From positions 1 to 6,995 of the forward strand of contig CAMYJN010000119.1 in NCBI GenBank assembly GCA_947258625.1: a DNA stretch of 6,995 nt, in the 5' to 3' direction. The stretch's first letter is position 1, and each line of letters opens with the position of its first letter. The translations under genes and the position numbers were made by a program. Below are positions 1-5,770 of the stretch, piece by piece. This DNA is from an uncultured Polyangiaceae bacterium. GTDB taxonomy: Bacteria > Myxococcota_A > Polyangia > Polyangiales > Houyiibacteriaceae. The notes under the pieces were generated by a model. The model worked only from the letters and a program-made list of their open reading frames with translations. It made no database searches and was not told the origin of the DNA.

Positions 1-52
1 CCTCGGGACCATGAGCCTGAACCTAAGCGGTTCGGCAGCTGAGTGGTACCGG

Positions 53-361
53 CTAGCGCACTCGGATCGAATGCCGGATTCGACCGAAGGTCTTTCGACC
101 GATCCCCGGGACCCGAATGATGTCCTCGATGCGACGAAAACGTCGCTTTTCGCGCTCGGCGACGATCGCCTCGGCACGGCTCGGCCCGATGCCCGGGAGC
201 TTCACGAGCTCCTCGGGCGGGGCCTCGTTGATGTTGACGCGCGGGTCTTGCTCGACGCTTGGCGGCCCCTGATCAGGGGGGCCGGCGCCGGCGTCGACCG
301 CTCCTGCTGGCGCTGCCTGGAGCGCGCTCATCGCGAGCAGATGAACGAGCAGCCCCTTCAT
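53..361 (-). CDS. Secreted ComEA-like helix-hairpin-helix protein
   Basis: This 102-residue protein resembles the DNA-binding part of ComEA, the competence protein that binds incoming double-stranded DNA outside the inner membrane. Residues 1-21 look like a Sec signal peptide (Lys2, then a Leu/Ala-rich stretch ending near APAGA). A short Pro/Gly/Asp linker follows to about residue 40. The fold begins at VNINEAPPEEL (42-52) and has two helix-hairpin-helix hairpins, LPGIG (55-59) and VPGIG (84-88), separated by a basic helix containing REKRRFRR. The Asn-Ile-Asn-x-Ala start and paired PGIG hairpins are diagnostic of this family. Its ATG shares one base with the TGA of the gene before it (TGATG), so translation is probably coupled. 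No other competence gene is visible. The symbol is left blank because many genomes carry several such small proteins and a role in DNA uptake is inference. Confidence 0.85.
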   Translation of the reverse strand: MKGLLVHLLAMSALQAAPAGAVDAGAGPPDQGPPSVEQDPRVNINEAPPEELVKLPGIGPSRAEAIVAEREKRRFRRIEDIIRVPGIGRKTFGRIRHSIRVR

Positions 362-576
362 CAGGCTGCCTGGTCACGTGAGGCGCCGTCGCGGGCTTCT
401 CTCGGCTGGTAGTCTCGAATTTGCAGCTCCCCGTTGACCGGCATCGCATCGAGCCGAACGTTGAGGCTTCCGTCACGATTGACGAACGCCGCACCCACGC
501 GCACCCAAAATTTTCGACCGTCCTTGTTTCGCTCCACCACCGTGTATGCAATCTTCACTTTGTTTTCTTCGAGCAT
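361..576 (-). CDS. Small conserved-looking protein of 71 residues, function unknown
   Basis: A 71-residue soluble protein with no signal peptide, cysteine or membrane segment. The core reads as two or three beta strands: KIAYTVVERN (8-17), KFWVRVGAAFVNRDGSLNV (22-40), then LDAMPVNGELQIRDY (42-56), followed by a charged disordered tail. From memory, close relatives with a VGxAFxNRDGSLNVxLDAxPVNGxLxIRD core occur in Myxococcota and other Proteobacteria as uncharacterised proteins; a search is needed to confirm. I chose the ATG at 576 because AGGAGG (581-586 on the plus strand) lies 4 nt upstream. A longer in-frame GTG at 615 lacks such a site and would lie upstream of the predicted transcription start. 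The gene overlaps the HhH gene start by one base. Function cannot be assigned. Confidence 0.8.
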   Translation of the reverse strand: MLEENKVKIAYTVVERNKDGRKFWVRVGAAFVNRDGSLNVRLDAMPVNGELQIRDYQPREARDGASRDQAA

Positions 577-610
577 CTTTCCTCCTGCTTGAAATGAGAG
601 TCGGCTTCGA

Positions 611-626
611 TGCACAAGCAGTGCCA
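611..626 (-). promoter_or_regulatory. Candidate sigma-54 (RpoN) promoter for the small-protein/HhH pair
   Basis: Read on the minus strand the site is TGGCACTGCTTGTGCA. The sigma-54 consensus is TGGCAC-N5-TTGCA/T; this copy has the whole -24 element and the invariant GC of the -12 element in correct register, and differs only by G for T at the start of the -12 box. Transcription would begin near 600, giving a leader of about 24 nt that contains the AGGAGG ribosome site before the ATG at 576. The geometry fits a real promoter, but this is a motif call only. Confidence 0.42.
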
Positions 627-644
627 GGGGTCGCTCGAGTCATT

Positions 645-660
645 CCGCGTAGCTACGCGG
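645..660. promoter_or_regulatory. Perfect 16-bp palindrome between divergent genes, candidate operator
   Basis: CCGCGTAGCTACGCGG is an exact inverted repeat with no central spacer, so it suits a dimeric DNA-binding protein better than an RNA hairpin. It lies between the divergent small-protein and pepA genes, centred about 52 bp upstream of the predicted sigma-54 start and 130 bp upstream of the pepA ATG. It could bind a sigma-54 activator or a repressor; which gene it serves cannot be told from the sequence. Confidence 0.4.
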
Positions 661-782
661 TCTGATTTGGCGAATCGGCGGCATGGCAACGGCGGCCGCC
701 GGCGGTTCGCCGTTCCGGTTCGGTTTGTTGGCTGCAGAAGTTCCTGTCAGTATCTCGCCGACCAGGGGGCAGAAGGAGCCAG

Positions 783-2252
783 ATGAAGATTTCACTTTCT
801 GAGGGTACTTGGGACAAATCGACCGCAGACATCGTTGCGCTCGCGGTTCCGTCGGGGAAGACCAAGCTCAACCGTGCGTTGGGGCGCATCGAGGCCGTCA
901 CCGGCAAGGGCAGCATCAAGCCCCTAGCCTCGGATGAACGCTTCACCGGAAAAGTCGCGCAAACCCTCAAAGTCGCAGCCGCCGGCAAGGCGAAGTCTCG
1001 CTGGCTCTTGCTAGTCGGCGTTGGCGACGAAAAAGACGCCGGAAAGATCGCTTGGAGCCTCGGGCATTCGCTTGCTTCGACGGCCCGCGCGCAAAAGACT
1101 GGGGCGGTCGAGCTTCCAGTCGTCGACGTCGAGACCGTTCGCGCGGCTGCGCAGGGGCTCGTTGCCGGGGCTTACCGCTACACCGAGTACAAGAGCGACA
1201 AGGAGGCCGCAGCGACGCTCGGCTCCGCCGTCATCGTCGGTGCCCCAAAGGCGGGACGCGGTCTGACCGCCGCCATTCGCGCCGGGAAAGCCGTCGCCGA
1301 GAGCGTCAATTTCGCCCGCGACCTCGTCAACCGGCCGCCGAATGACCTGAATCCAGTGACCCTCGCGCGTGCCGCCTCGACCGAGTCTCGAAAGCTGGGC
1401 TTGTCCTGCCGCGTCTGGAACAAGGCGCGAATCGAGAAAGAGGGGATGAACCTGCTGCTCGCGGTCAACAAGGGCAGCGCGATCGAACCGCGGGTCATTC
1501 ACGTCGTCTACAAGCCGGCACGCCCAAAGAAAAAGGTGGTTTTCGTTGGGAAGGGGCTCACCTTTGATGCGGGTGGCCTCTGCATCAAGCCGGCAGGTGC
1601 CATGGTCGACATGAAGTGCGACATGGCCGGTGCTGCGACCACGTTGGGCATCGTCTTTGCCGCAGCGCGACTCAAGCTCCCGGTCGAAGTACATGCCGTC
1701 ATCGGGTCTACCGAAAACATGACGGGCGCCAAGGCCTACCGACCCGGCGATGTCTACAAGTCGCTCGAGGGCAAGACGGTGGAGGTCATCAACACTGATG
1801 CCGAGGGGCGCCTGGTGCTCGCCGATGTGCTCACCTGGGCGGTGCGCAAGCTCAAACCCGATTTCATGATCGACCACGCCACCCTGACCGGCGCGTGCCT
1901 GGTCGCACTCGGCCCCTGGCGCGCGGCGCTCTACACCGACGACGACAAGCTCGCGTCGAAGTACCTCGACTCGGCGGCGGGAGAGGGCGAATCGTTCTGG
2001 CGCTTGCCGCTCGATTCGGATCTTCGCTCGACGCTCAAGAGCCCGATCGCCGACTTGAAACACGTGGGCGACCGCTTTGGCGGCTCGATCACCGCTGCGC
2101 TCTTCCTCAAGGAGTTCGTTGGCGACAGCACTTGGATGCACCTCGACATCGCCGGCCCCGCCTTCGTCGACCGGCCGCACGGGCGCCTACCCAAAGGGGG
2201 AACCGGCTTTGGCGTCGCGACGGGGGTGCGGTTCCTCGAGGGGCTCCGGTAG
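783..2252 (+). CDS. pepA: Leucyl aminopeptidase (peptidase family M17)
   Basis: Cytosolic two-metal exopeptidase that removes N-terminal residues, Leu preferred, from peptides, contributing to peptide turnover; family members form hexamers. The 489-residue length is normal. An N-terminal macro-like domain spans roughly residues 1-160 and the catalytic domain roughly 180-489. All metal and catalytic residues are present with the spacing of E. coli PepA: Lys257, Asp262, Lys269, Asp280, Asp339, Glu341 and Arg343. The family signature NTDAEGRL is at 337-344. The ATG at 783 follows GAAGGAG at 772-778. The gene is divergent from the small-protein gene and converges on the GYF-domain gene with 22 bp between stop codons. 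E. coli PepA also binds DNA in Xer recombination and carAB control, but nothing here shows that role. The family assignment is very secure; true substrate preference is not visible. Confidence 0.97.
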   Translation: MKISLSEGTWDKSTADIVALAVPSGKTKLNRALGRIEAVTGKGSIKPLASDERFTGKVAQTLKVAAAGKAKSRWLLLVGVGDEKDAGKIAWSLGHSLASTARAQKTGAVELPVVDVETVRAAAQGLVAGAYRYTEYKSDKEAAATLGSAVIVGAPKAGRGLTAAIRAGKAVAESVNFARDLVNRPPNDLNPVTLARAASTESRKLGLSCRVWNKARIEKEGMNLLLAVNKGSAIEPRVIHVVYKPARPKKKVVFVGKGLTFDAGGLCIKPAGAMVDMKCDMAGAATTLGIVFAAARLKLPVEVHAVIGSTENMTGAKAYRPGDVYKSLEGKTVEVINTDAEGRLVLADVLTWAVRKLKPDFMIDHATLTGACLVALGPWRAALYTDDDKLASKYLDSAAGEGESFWRLPLDSDLRSTLKSPIADLKHVGDRFGGSITAALFLKEFVGDSTWMHLDIAGPAFVDRPHGRLPKGGTGFGVATGVRFLEGLR

Positions 2253-2274
2253 GTTCGCGGCCCAAGAGGCGGTA

Positions 2275-3972
2275 CTAGAGTCGGTAGGGGAAGGTGACCT
2301 TGAACGATGACTGCTTGAACCGTGGGACGCGTGCTCGCTTCACCGCAGACTCGATGCAGGAGCCGACTGGGGTACCCTTGAAGGGGCCCGACGCGACCTT
2401 GGCCCCGGTCGCGCGGCCGCTCTTTCCACTGAACGTGACGTTGACCGTGGCTGTTCCACCGCTGTCTTTCCGACAGGCCTTCACACCGCCACTCACACCC
2501 TGAAGCGCTGTTTTCACGTCGTTTCGAGACGGCGCGTCGGGGAGGCTGGAGCTGTCCCGGCTGGAGGACGTGCTGCTTTGCTTCGGCTTTGTCGTCGATG
2601 ACGAACCGCCCACGACCTCGTCCATGAGCGCATCGAGGTTACCGCTGCGCTTCTTGGGCGCCGGAGCAGGAGCGGACGCCGAGCTCGTCGTGCGCGTGGG
2701 CGTTCGCGCGCGTCGCTGAGTGGCGCTCGCGCTGCGCTTCTTGGGCGACGGCTCCTCGAGCTCGGGTGCGGCCTCCGGGGCGTTGTCCTCGATCGTCGCG
2801 GCCTGGACCGGCTCTGCGACGGCTGCGGCGGCGAGCGCTTCATCCGGCGGCTTGATCGGCGCTTGCGCAGAGGCTGCCGCCGCATCGGAGCCCGGAATCG
2901 CGACGGCCGGTGCGATTTCGGTTTCCGCCGTGATCTCGAGTGCGTCTTCCTCGGAGCCTCCGAGCGCCATCCCGACCCCCACGCCCGCACCGACGATCGC
3001 AATGACCGCGATCGCGATGCCGCCGATCCAGAGCCAGCGGTTTCCGTAAGGTGTTTCATCCGGCGCCGGTCCGAGCAACGGCGCGCCAAGCGCAGCACCG
3101 CCACCGGTTCCGATGGCCAGAAGATCATCCACCGCCTGAGAGGGCGCGGCACGGGTTCCCGGCGTCGTGGACTTCGCTAGCGCACGAATGTCGATGAGCC
3201 CAGAGCCTTCGCCCGAGGGTGGAGGAGCGCTTTGCGCGCCAAGTGATGCACTGGGAGGCTGGCTCGTCATGGAGGCGGATTCAGCCGGCGAGCCGCCGCG
3301 TGACGCGAGCTGCTGCAGATTGCTCAACGAGAACAGAACCGAGTTCTCGTTGCGTTGACCGGTCATGCGCTGAGGCGCGGACCCGCCCATCGCGCCGCCT
3401 CCGAGTGAAGCGCCAGCGTCGTGGGCCGCTGTTGTCGCCGGCGATTGCTCGACTCCAGCCGGCGTCGGTGTCGGGCTCTCGTCAAAGCCAGCAAACATGC
3501 TGCTGTTCGTGTCGATCTCGCTGGTGGGCTCGCGGCCATCGTTGCTGCCGAAGAGATCGCCACCCGCGCCAAACGCCATCGTGTCGTCGGTAGCAGCCTG
3601 TGGTTTCGCCTGCGACGCGGCGCCGCCAAAGAGCTGCGCGACCTCGGGCACCTCGCTTGCGACCCTCCAGTCGTCGAAGGCTTCGTTCCAAATGTAGGAC
3701 TCGAGACTGACGCTGCCCTTCGCAAACAGCTGACTGAGGTCGATCGGAGCCAAGGGCCCCCTCTGCTCACCATCGACAACGATGTACCAAGTCGCTTCGC
3801 CTCCGCGATCCGATGTCGCGGTTTGATCGGTGGCAGCTTGCGCGTTGGTTTGATCGCCGCGAACCTCGAGAACCGATGAACACTTCTTGCATCGGATCTT
3901 GAAGATTTTACCAGCGACTTTTTCGTCGGCGATGGAGTATTTCGCCCCGCAGCTATCGCAAACGATCTTCAT
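2275..3972 (-). CDS. GltJ/AgmX-like zinc-ribbon, GYF and AgmX C-terminal domain membrane protein
   Basis: This 565-residue single-pass protein has four recognisable parts. A zinc ribbon (1-40) has Cys5, Cys8, Cys28 and Cys31. A GYF domain (about 60-115) has WYIVVDGEQRGP followed by Trp95 and Trp102. A long low-complexity cytosolic linker (116-310) contains two ordered-looking helices, NSVLFSLSNLQQLA (210-223) and GLIDIRALA (258-266). A membrane helix (313-338) follows Arg312 and precedes acidic residues, so N-in/C-out is likely. A Ser/Pro/Ala/Lys periplasmic linker then leads to a C-terminal domain (about 480-565) with Cys500 and Cys539, a likely disulfide, ending in FPYRL; this matches the AgmX/PglI C-terminal type, related in style to TonB C-termini. 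M. xanthus GltJ of the gliding machinery has this order, with the ribbon and GYF parts contacting polarity proteins. No other motility gene is visible, so envelope-spanning coupling is inference. Its ribosome site is weak and distant. Confidence 0.88.
   Translation of the reverse strand: MKIVCDSCGAKYSIADEKVAGKIFKIRCKKCSSVLEVRGDQTNAQAATDQTATSDRGGEATWYIVVDGEQRGPLAPIDLSQLFAKGSVSLESYIWNEAFDDWRVASEVPEVAQLFGGAASQAKPQAATDDTMAFGAGGDLFGSNDGREPTSEIDTNSSMFAGFDESPTPTPAGVEQSPATTAAHDAGASLGGGAMGGSAPQRMTGQRNENSVLFSLSNLQQLASRGGSPAESASMTSQPPSASLGAQSAPPPSGEGSGLIDIRALAKSTTPGTRAAPSQAVDDLLAIGTGGGAALGAPLLGPAPDETPYGNRWLWIGGIAIAVIAIVGAGVGVGMALGGSEEDALEITAETEIAPAVAIPGSDAAAASAQAPIKPPDEALAAAAVAEPVQAATIEDNAPEAAPELEEPSPKKRSASATQRRARTPTRTTSSASAPAPAPKKRSGNLDALMDEVVGGSSSTTKPKQSSTSSSRDSSSLPDAPSRNDVKTALQGVSGGVKACRKDSGGTATVNVTFSGKSGRATGAKVASGPFKGTPVGSCIESAVKRARVPRFKQSSFKVTFPYRL
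2643..2747 (-). repeat. Pair of 18-bp direct repeats encoding PKKRS
   Basis: On the plus strand CGCTGCGCTTCTTGGGCG occurs exactly at 2643-2660 and again at 2730-2747, 87 bp apart and therefore in the same reading frame. On the coding strand each copy encodes PKKRS within the periplasmic linker (about residues 410-414 and 439-443). This is an internal repeat of the coding sequence, probably from local duplication or repeated selection for a basic patch. Confidence 0.7.
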
Positions 3973-4048
3973 CTATTGCCCCCGTCTCCTCTCCCCCCAA
4001 GACCGCTCGACTGATCGCGCGGCTCCGGATCGAAGATTCCCCTTTAGC

Positions 4049-4065
4049 ACCGCGATCATAGCGGT
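4049..4065. promoter_or_regulatory. Imperfect palindrome over the -10 box, candidate operator
   Basis: ACCGCGATCATAGCGGT is a 17-bp inverted repeat around a central C, with seven of eight pairs matching. It completely covers the TATGAT -10 box of the candidate promoter, where a bound repressor would block RNA polymerase. This is sequence symmetry only; no regulator gene is adjacent. Confidence 0.28.
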
Positions 4066-4084
4066 CCTTTCCTATGCCAAGCAA
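4055..4084 (-). promoter_or_regulatory. Candidate sigma-70 promoter for the GYF-domain gene
   Basis: On the minus strand a -10 box TATGAT (4055-4060, five of six consensus bases) is preceded by an 18-bp spacer and a weaker -35 box TTGCTT (4079-4084, three of six). Transcription would start near 4048, giving a leader of about 75 nt. The -10 box is the strongest such match in the 176-bp gap upstream of the gene. Confidence 0.4.
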
Positions 4085-4148
4085 GAAGTCCACCAAGGTT
4101 GTTCTCGCGTCATTGGACCCCGGCTCCCTGGAATCCTTGGCCTTTTTT

Positions 4149-4661
4149 TCAGTTCACCGCCACGAGCTCGGTGCCGTCCTGGCCGCAGAAGGCATGGGCC
4201 GACGCGTGGCGAATCCCACATTCCGGGCAGATCTTGTGCGTGTCGAGCCTCAAGGGAGGCCGGGTCGAGCTGGCGGCGCCATAGAGCCCGTAGGGCACCA
4301 ATTCGTCCGCATCTTCGGGGCAATAGCTCGAATCGAAGGGATAGCCGCGCCGGCAGGTGGGGCAAATCATCCCCTGGGCGAGCGGCCCCGAGGAGGGGCC
4401 TTCCATCAGCTCGGCCCCGTCGCGGACACAGTAGCGATTCCGCGTCGGATACTCCGAGAGACACACGGGGCAGCTCTTTGATGGGGTGGGCTCGGGCTCT
4501 TCAGCCGGTTGCGAGGCGCGAGCCAGGGGGCTTTCTCCGCGCGGTTCAGGACGCCGGTCGTGAGGCGGCTCCCCCGACCGCCGTCGCCGAGCCCGCCGAA
4601 GCCCTCCCGCCGCAACCAGCGCGACGGCGAGCATCACCAGAGCAGCAACGGACCAGGCCAT
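4149..4661 (-). CDS. Membrane-anchored protein with three zinc-ribbon repeats, function unknown
   Basis: A 170-residue protein. Residues 3-20 form a hydrophobic helix followed by an Arg-rich stop (RRARRRR, 22-28), which predicts a membrane anchor with the rest in the cytosol. A disordered Pro/Glu/Arg linker runs to about 60. Three ribbons follow, each with exactly C-x2-C-x10-C-x2-D spacing: Cys64/67/78-Asp81, Cys100/103/114-Asp117 and Cys145/148/159-Asp162, each followed closely by a Glu-Leu. The CPxC start and C..DG..L end are familiar from myxobacterial ribbon proteins, where I recall similar modules beside kinases and signalling proteins. The Asp where a fourth Cys would be expected may act as a ligand. 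The ATG lacks an obvious ribosome site. The gene lies between terminator hairpins and the GltJ-like gene on the same strand, 176 bp away, so they may or may not be co-transcribed. No function is assigned. Confidence 0.82.
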   Translation of the reverse strand: MAWSVAALVMLAVALVAAGGLRRARRRRSGEPPHDRRPEPRGESPLARASQPAEEPEPTPSKSCPVCLSEYPTRNRYCVRDGAELMEGPSSGPLAQGMICPTCRRGYPFDSSYCPEDADELVPYGLYGAASSTRPPLRLDTHKICPECGIRHASAHAFCGQDGTELVAVN

Positions 4662-4700
4662 CTAGGAATTGTGCAGGATCGGCGAAGCCGGGGGCCACAA

Positions 4701-4718
4701 AAGCGTCAGCGGCGACGC
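4701..4718 (-). terminator. Second terminator-like hairpin downstream of etfA
   Basis: On the minus strand GCGTC, a 6-nt loop and GACGC form a 5-bp stem that is followed by TTTTG. It lies immediately after the first etfA terminator and ends in the same CTTTTG sequence. The short stem makes it weaker than the first; it may act as a backup. Confidence 0.4.
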
Positions 4719-4750
4719 AAAAGCCCGGGACGCTTGGCGACCCGGGCTTT
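4719..4750 (-). terminator. Rho-independent terminator of the etfBA operon
   Basis: A perfect 10-bp inverted repeat, AAAGCCCGGG (4720-4729) and CCCGGGCTTT (4741-4750), surrounds an 11-nt loop. On the minus strand the GC-rich stem is followed by TTTT, and it begins 27 bp after the etfA stop codon. Read on the plus strand it is followed only by TTTGTCT, so any activity in that direction would be weak. Confidence 0.82.
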
Positions 4751-4777
4751 GTCTGTGGAGCGCTATGGCCTAAGGGC

Positions 4778-5740
4778 TCAGAGCTTTTTGACGGCCTCGG
4801 TGAGCGCAGGGACCGTATCGAAAAGATCGGCAACCAGGAAGTAGTCCGCGACCTGAGCGATCGGTGCTTCCTTGTCTTTGTTGATCGCGACGATGGTCTT
4901 GCTGCCCTTCATCCCGGCCAAGTGCTGGATCGCCCCCGAGATACCGATCGCGATGTAGAGCTTCGGCGCGACGACCTTACCTGTCTGGCCGACCTGAAGC
5001 TCCGGGGCCACGTAGCCTGCGTCGCATGCCGCACGGGACGCGCCCATGGCCGCGCCGAGCGCATCTACGAGAGGCTCGATCACGTTGGTGAAGTTATCCG
5101 CGCTCTTGAGGGCACGGCCTCCCGAAACGACGACGTCCGCATCGCCGAGATCAGGTCGTTCGCTTTTCACGACCTCTACGCCGAGGAACTCGACCTTGTC
5201 TGCGGCCGGGTCGGTCTGCACGGCGACGTCTTCCGAGGGGCTCGCGCCGCCCGACGAAGCGGCCGGCTCGAACTCCGACTGGCGAACGGTCACGACCTGC
5301 TTGTCGGTCAGAATCTCGACGGTGCCAAACATGTTACCCGCGTACATCGGGCGCGTGTACGACAGCTTGCCGCCATCGGTGTGGACTTCCGAGATGTCTG
5401 AGGCGACGCCCGCGCCGAGCTTGGCCGCCACCCGCGGGAGCAAGTCCTTGCCGTACGCGCTCGCGCAAGCGACCAGAACGTCGTAACCCTTGCCGGCTTC
5501 GGCGACGGTCGCCGCGTACTTCTCGCAGGTGTAGCCGCCGGCAATCTCTGCCTTGAGCACCTTGCCCGCGCCGTAGCCCGCCAGCTCTTCTGCTGCCGCG
5601 CCTGCGCCTTCTCCGATCGAGAGGATGTCGAACGAACCGCCTGTCCCCTCGGCGATCTGTTTTGCGGCGGTGACCGCACAAAGAGTGGTTTTGCGTGCCT
5701 TGCCCTCAAGCAACTCCGCAACAACGAGAACATTAGCCAT
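4778..5740 (-). CDS. etfA: Electron transfer flavoprotein, alpha subunit
   Basis: EtfA holds the FAD of the heterodimeric electron transfer flavoprotein, which takes electrons from acyl-CoA and other flavin dehydrogenases and passes them to the membrane quinone pool through ETF:quinone oxidoreductase. At 320 residues it is full length. The N-terminal ETF domain covers about 1-190 and the FAD domain about 195-320. The FAD-domain signature is intact from Leu261 to Asn287 ([16 protein letters not shown], then IVAIN), preceded by VVSGGR (204-209) and GQTGKVVAP (251-259), all typical flavin contacts. The ATG at 5740 is preceded by AAAGGAAG. It lies 30 bp after etfB and ends 27 bp before a strong hairpin terminator, so it is the last gene of an etfBA operon. 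No dehydrogenase or quinone oxidoreductase gene is in the window to indicate the partner. The assignment is secure. Confidence 0.97.
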   Translation of the reverse strand: MANVLVVAELLEGKARKTTLCAVTAAKQIAEGTGGSFDILSIGEGAGAAAEELAGYGAGKVLKAEIAGGYTCEKYAATVAEAGKGYDVLVACASAYGKDLLPRVAAKLGAGVASDISEVHTDGGKLSYTRPMYAGNMFGTVEILTDKQVVTVRQSEFEPAASSGGASPSEDVAVQTDPAADKVEFLGVEVVKSERPDLGDADVVVSGGRALKSADNFTNVIEPLVDALGAAMGASRAACDAGYVAPELQVGQTGKVVAPKLYIAIGISGAIQHLAGMKGSKTIVAINKDKEAPIAQVADYFLVADLFDTVPALTEAVKKL

Positions 5741-5770
5741 GTCTGATGCTTCCTTTCCGTTTCTCGAGGG

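Noticed and set aside
1..52. Small hairpin (arms GAACC and GGTTC at 19-33) and a minus-strand ATG at 12 downstream of the HhH gene
   Set aside because: The hairpin has no T-run, and the ATG leaves only four codons in the window with no strong ribosome site. There is too little sequence to call a terminator or another gene.
11..412. 133-codon plus-strand frame over the HhH gene
   Set aside because: The opposite strand encodes a clear double helix-hairpin-helix protein with signal peptide. The plus frame has no domain and crosses two real genes.
688..714. GC-rich inverted repeats around GGCGGCCGCC upstream of pepA
   Set aside because: The AACGGCG/CGCCGTT arms and inner GCC/GGC symmetries overlap in several alternative ways. 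Pure G/C symmetry is common in such DNA, and there is no T-run or riboswitch-like layout.
725..753. Possible pepA promoter, TTGTTG with 17-bp spacing to CAGTAT
   Set aside because: The -10 box matches poorly, and GC-rich intergenic DNA offers many equal matches. A promoter surely exists between 577 and 782 but this one is not supported enough to annotate.
1011..2180. 389-codon open frame antisense to pepA
   Set aside because: It lies wholly inside pepA, whose catalytic residues are all intact. The predicted protein shows no recognisable motif and no ribosome site was seen.
4092..4148. CCAAGG...CCTTGG repeat followed by seven Ts on the plus strand, terminator-like
   Set aside because: The arms are only about 6 bp and are separated by about 36 nt. 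No plus-strand gene ends here, and on the minus strand there is no T-run after the repeat.
3887..5401. 504-codon open frame on the plus strand
   Set aside because: It runs antisense through the upstream gap, the ribbon gene and much of etfA. Its translation is Arg/Pro/Ala-rich without a recognisable domain, as expected for a shadow frame in GC-rich DNA with biased third positions.
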